Below are positions 33,626 to 44,836 of a stretch of DNA of 64,000 nucleotides, piece by piece. Position numbers and translations under genes: made by a program. Source of the stretch: Eucommia ulmoides (lineage: Eukaryota; Streptophyta; Magnoliopsida; Garryales; Eucommiaceae); assembly GCA_016647705.1 (NCBI GenBank), contig CM028335.1:5968579-6032578 (forward strand), written 5' to 3'. Position 1 is the stretch's first letter. Each line of letters begins with the position of its first letter. Below the pieces are notes generated by a model, which was not told the DNA's origin, made no database searches, and saw only the letters and a program-made list of their open reading frames with translations.

Positions 33626-35871
33626 ACTGTTGCCACCACCACAACAAATATTCACTACTATCATCACCATCCTACAACAAATATTCATTACCACCACTAT
33701 TATCACCACATCAAATATTTATTAGTATCATCACAATTAATACATCAAATATTCATTGTCACCACACCCACAATCGATATTCACTATCACCGCTACCACA
33801 AAAAAAAATACTCACCATCTCTGCCACAGTTACTAACATAATAAATATTCATTATCACAATTGTCACCATCACGACACACATTCTATCACCACCAACACC
33901 ACAATAAAATATTAATTATCACCACAATAAATATTAACTATCACAACCATTGAAAATTTTCGATATCACCACCACCACAACTATATAAATAAAAAATCAA
34001 CAATAAATATCAAAATTATACAATTAGAAAATATAAAAAATACTAAATTTTATTTCAACATAGATGAAAAAAATATGTGAAAATTTAAATAGCTAAAAAA
34101 ATGAAAAAAAAAATAAAGTTGAAGATATGGCTGTCTCCGGCTAGATCTGGGCCTTCAGAGAGAGAGAGATGTTGCGGTGCTAGGAGGTGGTGGTTGGTGC
34201 ATGAACTTAGTGGTTTACATAGCTAGGTTAATGCCACTGGTTGGTGGTGCAATGATGGCATGGTTGGTGGTGAAACAATGTGGTGGTCGCACGACGTTGG
34301 TGGTGGCACAAAGTGATGAATGTGGCATTGTTGAAGTCCAAATGGAGGAAGATATGGAGAAGGTTGGTGTATAGTTTAATTTATCGATCAAGTAAAAGTC
34401 GTAGAGTGGTATGAGATTGATTAAATCCTAAAAATTGACCCCAATACAAAAAATCACATTAAATGATAATTTGAAGGTGTCCATCTACAGTGTAGAATGT
34501 AATTATGTAAAAAAAATATTTCGAACGTGTCTTTTTTTAATTGTTTCTCGATTTTATTTTTACTTAGCTTACAACTTGCACAAACAATTGAAAAATCAAG
34601 GACTATCAAAGAATAGTTTTTCTATCAAGTAAATGTCGTACAGTCTTACGAGACTAACTGAATCATAAGAATTGATTCCAATGCAAAAATAAAAAAATAA
34701 AAAAATTTACACAAACTGTTCACATGATGAGATGGTGTGACTGGTACTAGCATCATTCATTGGGGGCAAAATAAATAGGTTAGGTTGAGCCAGATCAGAA
34801 AGAGCTAAGCTCAGAATAATTTGCTTCAAAAATATGTCAAGACACAACAATAATTTGCTTCAAAAATATGTCAAGACACAACAAAAAATGTTGTCTTGTC
34901 CACTTACATAAGTCAATTTAGTTGAATATCTTTAAAAAGAGGCCCAATAGAAGAGTTCAATTTAGCATTCCATATGGACTATTACACTATCCATCCGTCA
35001 CAATTCCTTCGTGTGGCTATTGTTTCTCGATTTTTTTGGCCATGTCTTACGAGACTGATTGAACCTTAATAATTCATCCTAGTGAGAAACAAAAGAGAGA
35101 GAAAGAAAAGAAATTTTTTTACACTGGTCGTTAACTTCTGATGTGGCATGATTGTTACTAGCGTCACTCGTCGAGAGCAAAATAAATAGCTTGGGTTGGG
35201 TCCGGTCGAATTCAGAATAATTTGCTTTAAAGGATATTCCAAACTAGGACTATAAACGAATCGAGCCGAGCCGAGTATTAAGTGTTCTAACTTAGTTCGT
35301 TTATTTTTCTTACTATTCGAGTTTGAGCCGAACTTGGAACCTTATATTCAAACTTAGTTTGTTTAATAATTGAACTGTTCGCGAGTTTTTTCAAGCCCTT
35401 TTTTTTTAAAAAAAAATTTTATTGATTCAATTTTAATGCTTAAAAACCATATTAATAATATATATTTTTTTAAATAAAATTAATTATTTATAATTGTTTT
35501 CGTATACAAAATTCAAATATTTAATTTACAAGCGAATGAAAATATAAGTCAATGTAAATTTATAAGTAATCAGTCTATTATAATAATTAAATAGATTAAA
35601 TGAATATGTATAAAATTAAAATTAAATTGAATTTACCTTTAGAATAATTGGATATCGAACAGTGTACTTTTATTTTATTATTTTTTTCATACTAAAAATA
35701 TAACAAAATAATTTAATTTTATATTATTCAAATTGCTCAAGAACATAAACGAATCGAGTTCGATTTGTTTATTTAATAAACAAGCGTAATTAAAAGTTTG
35801 AGTTTAGTTCATTTATTATATGAACGAACGAGGTATTATTGAGTTCGAGTAGTTCAGGAAGATATGAAACA

Positions 35872-35930
35872 CTTAAAAAAGGCCCCATAGAAATGTTCAA
35901 TTTAGCATTCCATATGGTGTACAATATTTA
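35872..35930 (+). repeat. Third copy of a promoter-proximal motif upstream of the protease gene
   Basis: AGGCCCCATAGAAATGTTCAA and AGCATTCCATATGGTGTACA match segments inside duplicates A (31490-31540) and B (34945-34985). The shared block is therefore part of the region immediately upstream of the protease and has been copied outward. Confidence 0.75.
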
Positions 35931-35989
35931 GTATGTGGACTCACTGAACTTGGCATAGTCCAAAATCACAACAGTTTTTCCCCGCTAAA

Positions 35990-35991
<2 letters not shown>

Positions 35992-36041
<50 letters not shown>

Positions 36042-36052
36042 ACTATATATAT
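35992..36052 (+). promoter_or_regulatory. Core promoter region of the cysteine protease: (CT)n(CA)n and TATA-like run
   Basis: (CT)n at 35992-36015 passes into (CA)n to 36039, then TATATATAT at 36044-36052. The TATA-like run is 43 bp before ATG 36095 but only 7 bp before an in-frame ATG at 36059, which favours the second ATG as the original start. Pyrimidine-rich tracts next to the start site are common in plant core promoters. Confidence 0.4.
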
Positions 36053-36094
36053 CTCCAAATGATCAAATCATCTTCACTTCATTTGCACATTACA

Positions 36095-36844
36095 ATGGCT
36101 TCACTATTTCAAACCAAACTCATCTTCACTATGTTAGTGACTCTAGCCGTGTCGACTTGTCAGACCGAGTCTCGTGCACTACACAGACGGTCTATGTTGA
36201 ACAGACACGAACAGTGGATGACACGTTACGGTCGTATCTACGAGGATGCTGTTGAGAGAGAGAGACATTTTGAGGTATTTAAGAAAAACACAGAGTTTAT
36301 TGAATCGTTCAATAGTAAAGGTAATAAGTCTTTCACGCTGAGTGTTAATGAATTTGCTGACCTAACGAACGAGGAGTTTATGAGTTCTAGATCTGGATAT
36401 AAGAAGTTGCACGTGAAAAAATCGTCCAAAAAATTAAATTTTATGTACAAAAACGTGACGAATGTGCCTCATTATGTGGATTGGAGGAGATAGGGAGCCG
36501 TTACGCCCATTAAAGATCAAGGTGAATGTGGTAAGGAAATCCAACATTGGTCTCATTTTCTTTAGTTACTTATCACACTTTATATGGAGCATTTTTTTAT
36601 TTTTATATTTAATAAATAATCAAGATTCAAATTTCATCGATCTATAAATAATAAAATGCAATAAAAGTTGCTCATGACACCATTTGTTTGTAATTTTTTT
36701 TTTTTTTTTTTTTTTTACAAATGATCAGGAGAGGAATTTTTAACAATAGGTCTTTCAATAGGGAGACGCACTAGATATCCGCAACTACAAGCCCTGGGTT
36801 ACACCATTTTTATGATTTTGAGTTTTTTTACTCCAAAGAATTTG

Positions 36845-36889
<45 letters not shown>

Positions 36890-37670
36890 GATTTTCGATT
36901 GACTTGAAAAACAAGACATTCTTATTATATCGTTGTCTATTTTTTTTTTTTCGAATTTATAATATTTTTTATTTTTTAAAATTATTTATTTATTAACCAT
37001 ATTTTAATTAATATTAACTGCCATATCCACAGGGAGCTGCTGGGCATTTTCGGCAATCGCCGCCACCGAAGGGATCACCCGTCTGAAGACCGGAAAGCTG
37101 ATCTCACTCTCCGAGCAGGAGCTCGTGGACTGCGACACTGGCGGCGAGGACGAAGGCTGCAACGGCGGAAACATGGAGAACGCCTTCGAGTTCATCATCA
37201 GGAACAGAGGCGTCGCCGCCGAGTCGATCTATCCTTACAACGGCGCCGACGGGAGATGCAACAGGAGGAAGAGAGCCTCCCGGGCGGCGAGAATCAAGGG
37301 ATTTGAGAAGGTTCCGTCGAACAGCGAGAAGGCGCTGATGAAGGCAGTGGCGCATCAGCCGGTGGCGGTGTACATGGACGCCGGAGGGTACGCGTTCCAA
37401 TTCTACTCCGGAGGGATTTTCACGGGGCACTGCGGGACGGATCTGAATCATGGGGTGACGGCGGTGGGGTACGGGAAGGAGCGGGGAGGGAAGAAGTATT
37501 GGGTGGTGAAGAACTCGTGGGGGACGAATTGGGGAGAGAAGGGGTATATGAGGATGGAGAGAGATGTTAAAGGCTTAAAGCAAAGAGGGGGTTGTGTGGG
37601 ATCGCCATGGATCCTTCCTACCCAATTGCGTGACTCCATTAATCGCTATTTCAGCCATCCATTAAATTAG
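36095..37670 (+). pseudogene. Papain-family (C1A) cysteine protease, SAG12-like; stop before mature domain and C-terminal frameshift
   Basis: A secreted or vacuolar protease made as a proenzyme. Exon 1 is 36095-36530 and exon 2 is 37033-37670, phase 1, GT/AG. Signal peptide MASLFQTKLIFTMLVTLAVS; I29 prodomain with HEQWMTRYGRIYED, an ERFNIN helix (the Arg position is His) and NEFADLTNEEF. Codon 133 is TAG (36491-36493) in VDWRR*GAVTPIKDQGECG, just at the mature N terminus. Exon 2 keeps catalytic Cys (37038-37040, GSCWAF), His (37449-37451, LNHGVTAVGYG) and Asn (37512-37514, NSWG), plus GCNGG. Near 37575 the frame slips. The expected end, CGIAMDPSYPIA and stop at 37631-37633, is in another frame, while the current frame runs to 37670. 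Corrected length would be about 345 residues, normal for SAG12-type enzymes. Possibly a recent pseudogene or a defective allele. Confidence 0.92.
36531..37032 (+). other. Protease intron with a poly-A-tailed segment
   Basis: 502 bp, GTAAGG donor and CCACAG acceptor, at the conserved position just before GSCWAF. It holds T24 (36692-36715), about 120 bp of ordinary-complexity sequence, then a ~45-bp A-run (about 36842-36886). The A-run behind a unique segment looks like a retroposed fragment, though no target duplication is evident. Confidence 0.6.
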
Positions 37671-38401
37671 ATTTTTCAACTGCATTTTCAGCATTATTAT
37701 TACTATTATTACTATTCCTTTGTCACCGTAGAATTAAATCTTGAATTTAATCCCGAATGTATCGGGTCGTATGGAGAAGTTTGCCCTTAAGATCACCTGA
37801 TAAGATAATTAGTCAAGGTTCGCATAAGTTGGCCTGGACACATCTTAAAAAAAAAAAAAAAAAAAAAAAGAACATTATTGTTATTACTATTATTATTGTT
37901 AGTTTGTCTTGATCATGAAATTTGGTTCCTTAATTAAGAAAGGATTGTAGCCTAATGGTTATTTAATATGTTTTTCTAGTGGAAAGTCTGGTGTTTAAAA
38001 TCTACTCTCCAATCGTTTGTACCAAAAAAAATAGTGGATTTCTTTTGCGAATATAATTGAAGTTATTATTACTAGTAGCATATACCGTGCGAAGGCATGG
38101 GTTTTATTTATTTTTATTGTTAAGTTAGGTATTAATTTAATATGAAAATTGTAATTGATTAAGAAAAATAAACAAAATAACAGAAAAAAGTCAATTAAAT
38201 GTATGCAATCAATATAGAAAATACTGAAAAATAAAAATAAAAATAAAAATAAAAATAAAAATAAAAATACGGAGATAAAAAAATTTGAAGGATTCCTTTA
38301 TTTAAAAAAAATTAAGATTTTGTTTCCATATTTTTTTTTATGTCACAATTTTTTGGGTAGAGAAATATAAATTTGAGAACAAATATGGAAACAGTTTGTA
38401 G
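37671..38401. other. AT-rich sequence downstream of the protease
   Basis: No gene. (ATT)n-like repeats at 37692-37712 and (AAAAAT)n at 38228-38268. Polyadenylation-like AATAAA words are frequent but not informative in such AT-rich DNA. Confidence 0.5.
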
Positions 38402-39133
38402 TAGGGGTGAAAGAAAAACCCGGCGACCTGCCCTGCCTCGAGTTCGGTCGGATTTTACTCTATATTTTTTGTTTTTTACCCGACCCGCCCACCCGACAAG
38501 AGAGAGCAAAAGAATCGGGTTTACTACTCCTACCGCCTGAACCCGACCGAATTTACAAAAAGGCGCTCATATTACATTCCCCACCCCCTGACAATTGTTT
38601 ATTACAAAAAAACCCTACTATATATAGAAAATTATAACCCTAGTTCTTCATTTAGCCACCTCACTCTTCTCTCATTTCTCATTTTTTCTCAATCTTTCAA
38701 TCTTGCTTCTCTCGATCTCTCAATCTCCACCATATGAATCCGTTCTTCATCGCCTCACTCGTCGATGTTGTTGATTGTTCGTCGCCGTCAACGCTGTTCT
38801 TGCTATTGTTGTTGTTCGTCGCAAATTACAATTTGTAAGTTTCTTAGTTCTATTTTGTGTTTTTGTTGAATTTGTTTAGGGTTTTTAATTTGCCCTAGTT
38901 CGTCACAAATCACAATTTGTTTCTTTGAATCTGTTAGGGTTTTTCTTCTTCTTCATTGCTCTTCTCCTCTGTACTTCTCTCGCTCGAAATCCGATCGAAA
39001 CCCGAATACCTCGAAACCCTATGGTGGCCAATCCCGTCGGCTGCGGGTTCGGTAGGATTTATACCCACCAAAAATGATCGGTCGGCCAAAAAAAGTCCCA
39101 CCCCCCGACCAGCCTGATTGAATTACACCTCTA
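38402..39133 (+). mobile_element. Non-autonomous hAT element of a second family, carrying a gene-like 5' region
   Basis: 732 bp. Ends TAGGGGTGAAAGA and ATTACACCTCTA (imperfect inverted repeat TAGRGGTG) with an 8-bp target duplication GTTTGTAG / GTTCGTAG (one mismatch). Subterminal CCCGACC/GGTCGGG motifs occur on both sides. The interior (38610-39020) reads like the 5' end of a plant gene: TATA-like CTATATATAG (38618), AACCCTAG, a CT-rich leader, ATGAATCCGTTC (38733), a GT donor after CAATTTGTAAG, and intron-like TTAGGGTTTTT. This is consistent with capture of a host promoter and leader. Confidence 0.75.
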
Positions 39134-39411
39134 GTTCGTAGTTTTCAAGAAATAAAAATAATAATAATAGAAACATTGTGACATTTGTTCAGTGTTTTAT
39201 GTTCCTAGATCAAATCTTGAAAAGAAATAAAAATCTGGAAAATTATGTATTGTTCCCCCAGTTCTATTTTTTTTATTGTTCCTGATTATTTAGGAACAGA
39301 AACACCAAATAAATGCCACATATATTTTCATCACAACAAAAATTTCGTTCTCCTGGACCAAAGTTAAAATTAGAAACCCAAAAAAAGAAGAAGCTAACAT
39401 CAATAAAAGGA
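39134..39411. other. AT-rich intergenic sequence
   Basis: No gene or element boundary is recognised between the hAT element and the copia LTR. Confidence 0.4.
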
Positions 39412-40889
39412 TATAGGAAAAAGAGGAAAAATATAATTGATAATTTCTATACATATTGAATGTATTCTATTTCTCTAATTCTAGGGCTACAGTAGAAGAC
39501 TAAATTAGGAAGAATATCATAGAAATAAATAGGCGAATAAAGCTCGACAATAACGATACCAAAAATAAAAATAATGCATAAATATAATTGATGAGAGTAT
39601 TTTTGGTCAGCACTAGAGCCCGAGCCACGTGTCCACTATCGCCAACAGTTTAGCCCATGGGCCCAAAAGTCCAAGCCCAACACTATGTGCTCTCTATTTC
39701 TATAAATATCGGGGGCAATCATGCCCGAAGGAAAAAAAAAAGAATGACTGTTTAGATACTTAACACGAACCTTAATGTTCATTTTTCTGATTGAAGCATA
39801 TTGAACTCTTTTCCCCCTGAGCTTTTACTCTCACGCCGGAGGGACTTTCTGAGCAACCCCCTGGCCAGTCTTTGTGTAGGTATAGGTCATTGAGAAGCAG
39901 GACTTTGAACTTTAGCAAGTTAACCCTTCATGTTAACCATTCTTGCTCACTTGAGGAATTTTCAACTCCACTTCCGACTCAACAACTCCAACTCCAGCAA
40001 CAAGACTCGTCTGTCATCTGACTAGACCATGCTTGAGGTGTGTACCAGTTTGGCACCATCTGTGGAAACCGTGAAAAAGGCCTTCCCCTGATCGTTGCTC
40101 CCTGCTTAGTTGAGCCTCGGTGATCACAAGGTCTAGTTAGACAGACAAACACATAATAGAAAAATTAGAAGATATATCGAAAAATCCAACGGCACAGCTC
40201 TCAACACCTACCAACGAGGATAACTACCCATTCCAAGACCAGACAGGGTTATCTACTCTACCATCTAGGCTTGCGGGACAAACATTGGGAGCTATGGATA
40301 CATCGTGAATGGATCTCCTTGAACATTAGATGGGTGAATTCAGGTTATGTGTACAACTTCTCCTCGCACACTTGTCCTTGCCCCTTGTCTAGGGAGGAGA
40401 ATCTCTCCAGACCACAACACCCAAGGAGTTACCCCAAGACCATGATGTTCTCATGACAACTTTGAATGGGCATACGCTCGAGGGTCGCCCTCTATCTTGC
40501 AACCATGGGTTTGCAGGACTAGAGAAGCCCCCATTCCCTGATAATGCCGAGATCTCTACCGCCTCCGCCGTGTGAATTTGTGACAAGGGACCTATCAGTA
40601 TCTCCTAACGGGCGAGCTTCGTATTGGCCAGTCAGGTCTGACCTCAGGGGTAGGCGCGAACATGAAATCAACTCCTACTTAAATCTCCCCCAGTCACAAT
40701 GTAGACAAAGCTGCGGGTAGTCATATACGGGGGGAGCCCCGAGCAAGGAAGGCTGTGGAACTCCGTCTTGCTGACATGGAAGCTCACCTCCAGGTGGTGA
40801 ATAGAGGCCGGGCAAGGCAAAGTATTATTACGGAGGTGAGATTTCTGTTCATGGAAGAAATTCTGGAAGAAGTAGCTCCGAGGCACTTT

Positions 40890-41990
40890 ACTCACCCCAA
40901 ATGAGTTTGTGTGATAAGACATTAGATCATATTGACCACCTGTCTATGTTCAAGTCTCATATGGACATGCATGTAGCCTCTGTAGCTCTGCAGTGTAGAG
41001 TTTTTTCCATCACCCTTATAGGGAAAGCGAGGTCTTGGTTCCAGGGTCTGAGGCCAACATCTATTTTGACTTTCTAGGAGCTCGAGCAGTTGTTCCTGGA
41101 TCGTTTCATATTCTCTTAGCAGAGGCTGAAGACTATAGCCCATGTCTTTACTCTCCGGTAGGAGTCGGGTGAATCCTTAGCACTGAATGCCTTTGTTGAC
41201 AGGTTCTGGCATTAAAAGCTGTCTTATGACCTTTGCTTGAATCCTACTTCTACTCTAGATCAGGCTTTGGATTGCGTAATTAGGTTCCATAGTGTTGACC
41301 TTTGTGTTGCATCTAGAATAGAGATGGAATGGGTGAACAAGAAAAAAGGACCAAGGGGTGGAGGTCTGAATCAAGCCCAAGGCTTGAGAATATTAAAAAT
41401 TGAAGGGGCGTTCAGACCCCCACCCAGGCATAAGAGGCCACTTCGTTCCCCAAGGTGTCACCAACCAGAGTTCACTTTGCTTACGACCTCGGTAGCCACC
41501 ACCTTCTCGGAAAACTCAAGGCATGATTTCTTCTCTCATGTGTTGCCCCTGAAAGGGAGGCCATCCAGGAGGTTGATGACAAGGTACTATGAATTCCTCC
41601 AAGACTGGGGCCACTCCACAAAAAATTGCCTCCAGCTCTGGCAAGAAATTAAAACTCTCATTTGAAGAGACTATAACGGGAACTATGTTCGGAGAAAAAA
41701 TCAGGAGCAGTCCAATAGGGACAAACCTCAGGGAGAGCCTCAGGCCCAAAGAAGGCAAGAGAACCGCAACTATCCACAGCCTAGGAAGACTGAGGCTAGG
41801 AATGATCACCATTGCGTGGATGGTGAAATCAACTTCATCCATGGAGGATTCAACTCCGGGGATGTAGAAAGTCACTAGGGTCACACGTTAGAGCACCTAT
41901 GATCTTAAAACAGAAGAAGGTGTGCCGCTCAGGTACTCGTGGAACGCGGACCATTTGAAGCGCTACTTCTATAGGGAAGATCCACTTTTG
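40890..41990 (+). pseudogene. Gag of the gag-only LTR element, decayed
   Basis: Retrotransposon gag pattern across several frames: LDHIDHLSMFKSHMDMH, VALQCRVFSITLIGKARSWF, GLRPTSILTF, LEQLFLDRFIFS, ESGESLALNAFVDRF, then YYEFLQDWGHSTKNCLQLWQ (equivalent to the YCEFHQDHGHTTEDC zinc-knuckle-like motif) and RRKNQEQSNRDKPQGEPQAQ. Stops interrupt it, again often TAG (for example at 41077, in TTCTAGGAG, where the family has Gln). The motif set is that of Tat-lineage gag. No pol follows; the next 2.8 kb to the 3' LTR is non-coding. Confidence 0.75.
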
Positions 41991-42587
41991 TAAACAACTT
42001 CTAGTTTGTACAAAGTATTGCAATTTTGCTTATTAAAATAAAGAAGGTGTTTTGTGCAATGTGCCTTATATTATCTCCATTTAATAGTATCCCGACCCCC
42101 GAGATCCTCCAGTCTGGTAAAAGAAGAGAAAGTTCCATAATGAGCACCAGAAAATCATCGAGGAGGTACAATTGAGCTTCCTTCCAGGGAAAGGTCTCAT
42201 TTAGCGAAGGAGGTCCTAGGTGAGGTGGTAGTCAGCCACTTTGTACGTCCAGATGAACCCCTAAGATGGAACCCTACCATTCTTCTCCTACTTGCCAAAT
42301 TCCAAGGGGAAGGACCTTGGACATTCATCTAGGCTCCGTTCTGTCGGTCTTGTGGTGAGCTTAGTACTTCATTTTTCTCCCAACCCTACAGGTTGAAGAG
42401 CTCATCATCAAAGCACTCCAACTTCGTGATCATTCGTGGGGACTTCTGTGGTAATGACCAAGTGTTGAGTTTTGCCACAACTAAGGACATTCCACCAAGG
42501 AGTGCATCGAGTCCAAAGGCGGAGACGAATAGCCCTTCGTCCCACCAAAGGCGGAGACGAGCGCCGTCTAGCCTATCTCTAACAATG

Positions 42588-42880
42588 GTGTCCTGACTCC
42601 TAGAGTCGCGTATGATTCTCCAAATAAATATCCTGATTCCCAGCATTGTGGATAATTCTCCATAATGTCATTCCAACCCCCTGAGTCGTGGATAACTCTC
42701 CACATCAGAATCCCAACTTTCCGCATCGCGGATAATTCTCCTCAGTAGCATTCCAACTCCCTGAATCATGGAGGACTCTCCACGTCAATATCTCGACTCT
42801 TGGCATCGCTAATGATTCTCCTCAGTGGCATTCCGCCCCCCTGAGTCATGGATGATTCTCCACGTCAACATCCCAAGCAA
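42588..42880. repeat. Minisatellite in the gag-only element, ~40-bp units
   Basis: About seven imperfect units of the type TCCTGACTCCxxGAGTCG followed by TGGATxATTCTCCxxxTxxxAT; alternate units are more alike, giving an ~80-bp higher order. Non-coding spacer between gag and the 3' LTR. Confidence 0.8.
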
Positions 42881-43659
42881 ATAACTCTCCACAAACCTCA
42901 TCCCCGTACTCAGTGTCGAGGGTGACAACTCGACCCTCTCCGAAAATTAATAGTCCATACATGGGGAAAGACCAAGGTCATCCACCAAGGGGGGCATTGA
43001 TCAGGTCTGAGGGCTTACAGCTAAGTATCTCTCCCCACCAATTGACTATAAGTTCGACGCTCTAAAGGAGAAATTGCTCTTGCATGGACTAAATGGAGAT
43101 AACCTAAAAGGGTTATTGAATAAACCTAACTATAGAGAACTCATCGTTGACCAGCCACGGGGGACTAACAGTCGCGTTGTGCCCCTATGGACTGAAAGGA
43201 CCAGGTACCCTGAGAAACCCTCATCCTAAGTCCACAACACGATTTCCTTACAATTAACTTGTGTCCCGAACTGGGGGGGCTAGTCTATGCCACTCAGAAG
43301 CTTACAAGCTTGCACATAGAAAAACAGGAATAAGTGAAAAATGAGTCTACAAAATCCTAAGTACTAAAAAAGCGACGGCCCAGAGCTCAATCCTCCCCGC
43401 TTTCGTCCAGAGGGTCGTCCATGCAAGGAGAGAGAGCATCAATTTTGCCCTCCTTGGGGACCCCCTCATCAACACTACCTCCTCGGCATCTCTTTGCCCA
43501 GTATCTTCGTGTTCAGCACTATCTTCCTTGGCATCCTTTTGCCCGACACTGTCCTTTGGATCTGAGAGCTTTATCTCTGCAGGGCCTATAGGAAAATCAG
43601 TAGGCAAGCAGTGAATAGCCTTTATTGTGCCTTGGTTTCCTATGTTATTGTCATTGCTC

Positions 43660-44360
43660 AATGAGCACTGCTTAAAGCTCTCTACTCTGTGGTCTCCGAC
43701 CAAAGCTCTCTAGTGTCTAAGTTCTCTACTCATTGGTCTTCAACCAAAGCTCTTCAGCGTCTGAGCTCTCCAGTCCGTGGTCCCCGACCAGAGTTCCCTA
43801 GCATCTGAGCTCTCCCTTTTGTTCTCCTCCAGAACTTTCCCCTCATATCCTCTGGCCAGTAGGGTACAGAGCGAAACCTTTCTCCAAATGTGCCGACCAG
43901 AATTTTAGGCAATCAGTACCCTGACGTGCACAACTCGTTCTCTCCCCAAGCCTCACCCATCAATCAAATAGTAGCAAAAAATACCATGTGCTAAAAAATC
44001 TCCTAGTGTCTAAAATTTTCCCCCTAAAAATTCAAGGGTACAAGGTGAAACAAAGGATAAACTTCAGGGGTGCTAGGTGGATGAAGATCAAACTTAAGAT
44101 GTTGCAAAATGAATGAAGGATTAACTCTAGGGGGTACAAAGTGAAAAATGAACCAAAAGCTTCAAAAATTTTCTAAGTGTTGAAAATTTTCCCACCAAAA
44201 CTCAAGGTGTAAGGTGAAGCTCAAAGGTGTAGAGTGGAGCTCAAGGTACAAAGTGAGGCTCAAGGTGCAAGGTGAAGCGTAGGGGGGAGCTTAAAGGTAG
44301 AAGGTGAGGCTCAAGGTACAGGGAAAGCTCAAAGGTGTAGGGTGAAGAAGTGGCCAGTAA
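43660..44360. repeat. Further short tandem repeats in the non-coding spacer
   Basis: Three ~55-bp units (CTCTCTAGTGTCTAAGTTC, CTCTTCAGCGTCTGAGCTC, GTTCCCTAGCATCTGAGCTC) at about 43690-43815, and ~20-bp units GGTGAAGCTCAAAGGTGTAG at 44205-44350. Repeat-rich spacers are typical of Tat-type elements. Confidence 0.65.
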
Positions 44361-44836
44361 GGGTGTTGGCCAGCCGCCGGCCACCATCGCCGGTCAGTGG
44401 CCAACGCTAGCTAATGCCCGTCGGCCAACGTCGATCAATGTTGATCAACTGTCGCTTGTCAACGCCAGTTAACTGCTAGTTAAAGACCATCACCGGCCTT
44501 TGGTCTGCTGGTCGGCGCACCACCTATTAGCATGTACTCCCAACTCTCCCGAGGGGTGTGCCCGTCTCGCCTCCCTACCTGTTTGCTATATGTACCTCCC
44601 CTGGAATTTAATTTTTGTCTTCTCCTCGGTAAAGGCCTGTTAGTTCCCAGGATTGGTTTACAGTTCTAGAAGTTCTTGAGAATTATTCAAGGTTCGAAAA
44701 GAGTTGCCTGGAAATCTCCAGAGAACCCGCCAAGGATGCATTTCGTGTTTAGAAGCCTCCGGGATGCCTTTTCCGACCAAATGTTGATATCCTTGACTAT
44801 CTCGCTTCCTTTGCCTCCTAGGCTTAGGGGGACTAT

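Larger units (their letters stand above)
29045..35690 (+). repeat. ~3.3-kb tandem segmental duplication (copy A 29045-32344, copy B 32345-35690)
   Basis: Collinear blocks: leader GGAAGCCATC (29070/32373); TTTTTCCCTTTCAATATTAA; LTR end; ACC/ATT-rich imperfect repeats (30030-30340/33620-33960); GGCCTTCAGAGAGAGAG (30530/34150); ATGGAGGAAGATATGGAGAAGGTTGG (30708/34342); AGCATTCCATATGG (31515/34967); and AACGAGCC/CGAATCGAGCC (31913/35258). Copy B has a ~270-bp segment near 32620-32900 that A lacks, and A has extra bases near 31590-31700. The duplication borders the cysteine protease promoter. Confidence 0.85.

Noticed and set aside
33619-33915. His/Asn/Ile-rich open frame
   Set aside because: Translation of the CA/AAT minisatellite in duplicate B; the equivalent region in A does not keep the frame.
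35243-35870. A further hAT element marked by AACGAATCGAGCCGAG and GAGTTCGAGTAG
   Set aside because: AACGAGCC-type sequence is common at ends of such elements, but no matching right inverted repeat or 8-bp duplication could be found, so it is left within the segmental duplication.
36059-36094. Upstream in-frame ATG as start of the protease
   Set aside because: It lies 7 bp after the TATA-like run and would add 12 residues before a normal signal peptide; the ATG at 36095 fits the family better.
40271-40922. Open frames on both strands after the primer site of the gag-only element
   Set aside because: They lie in the leader, are short and overlap on opposite strands; only the region from about 40890 matches gag.
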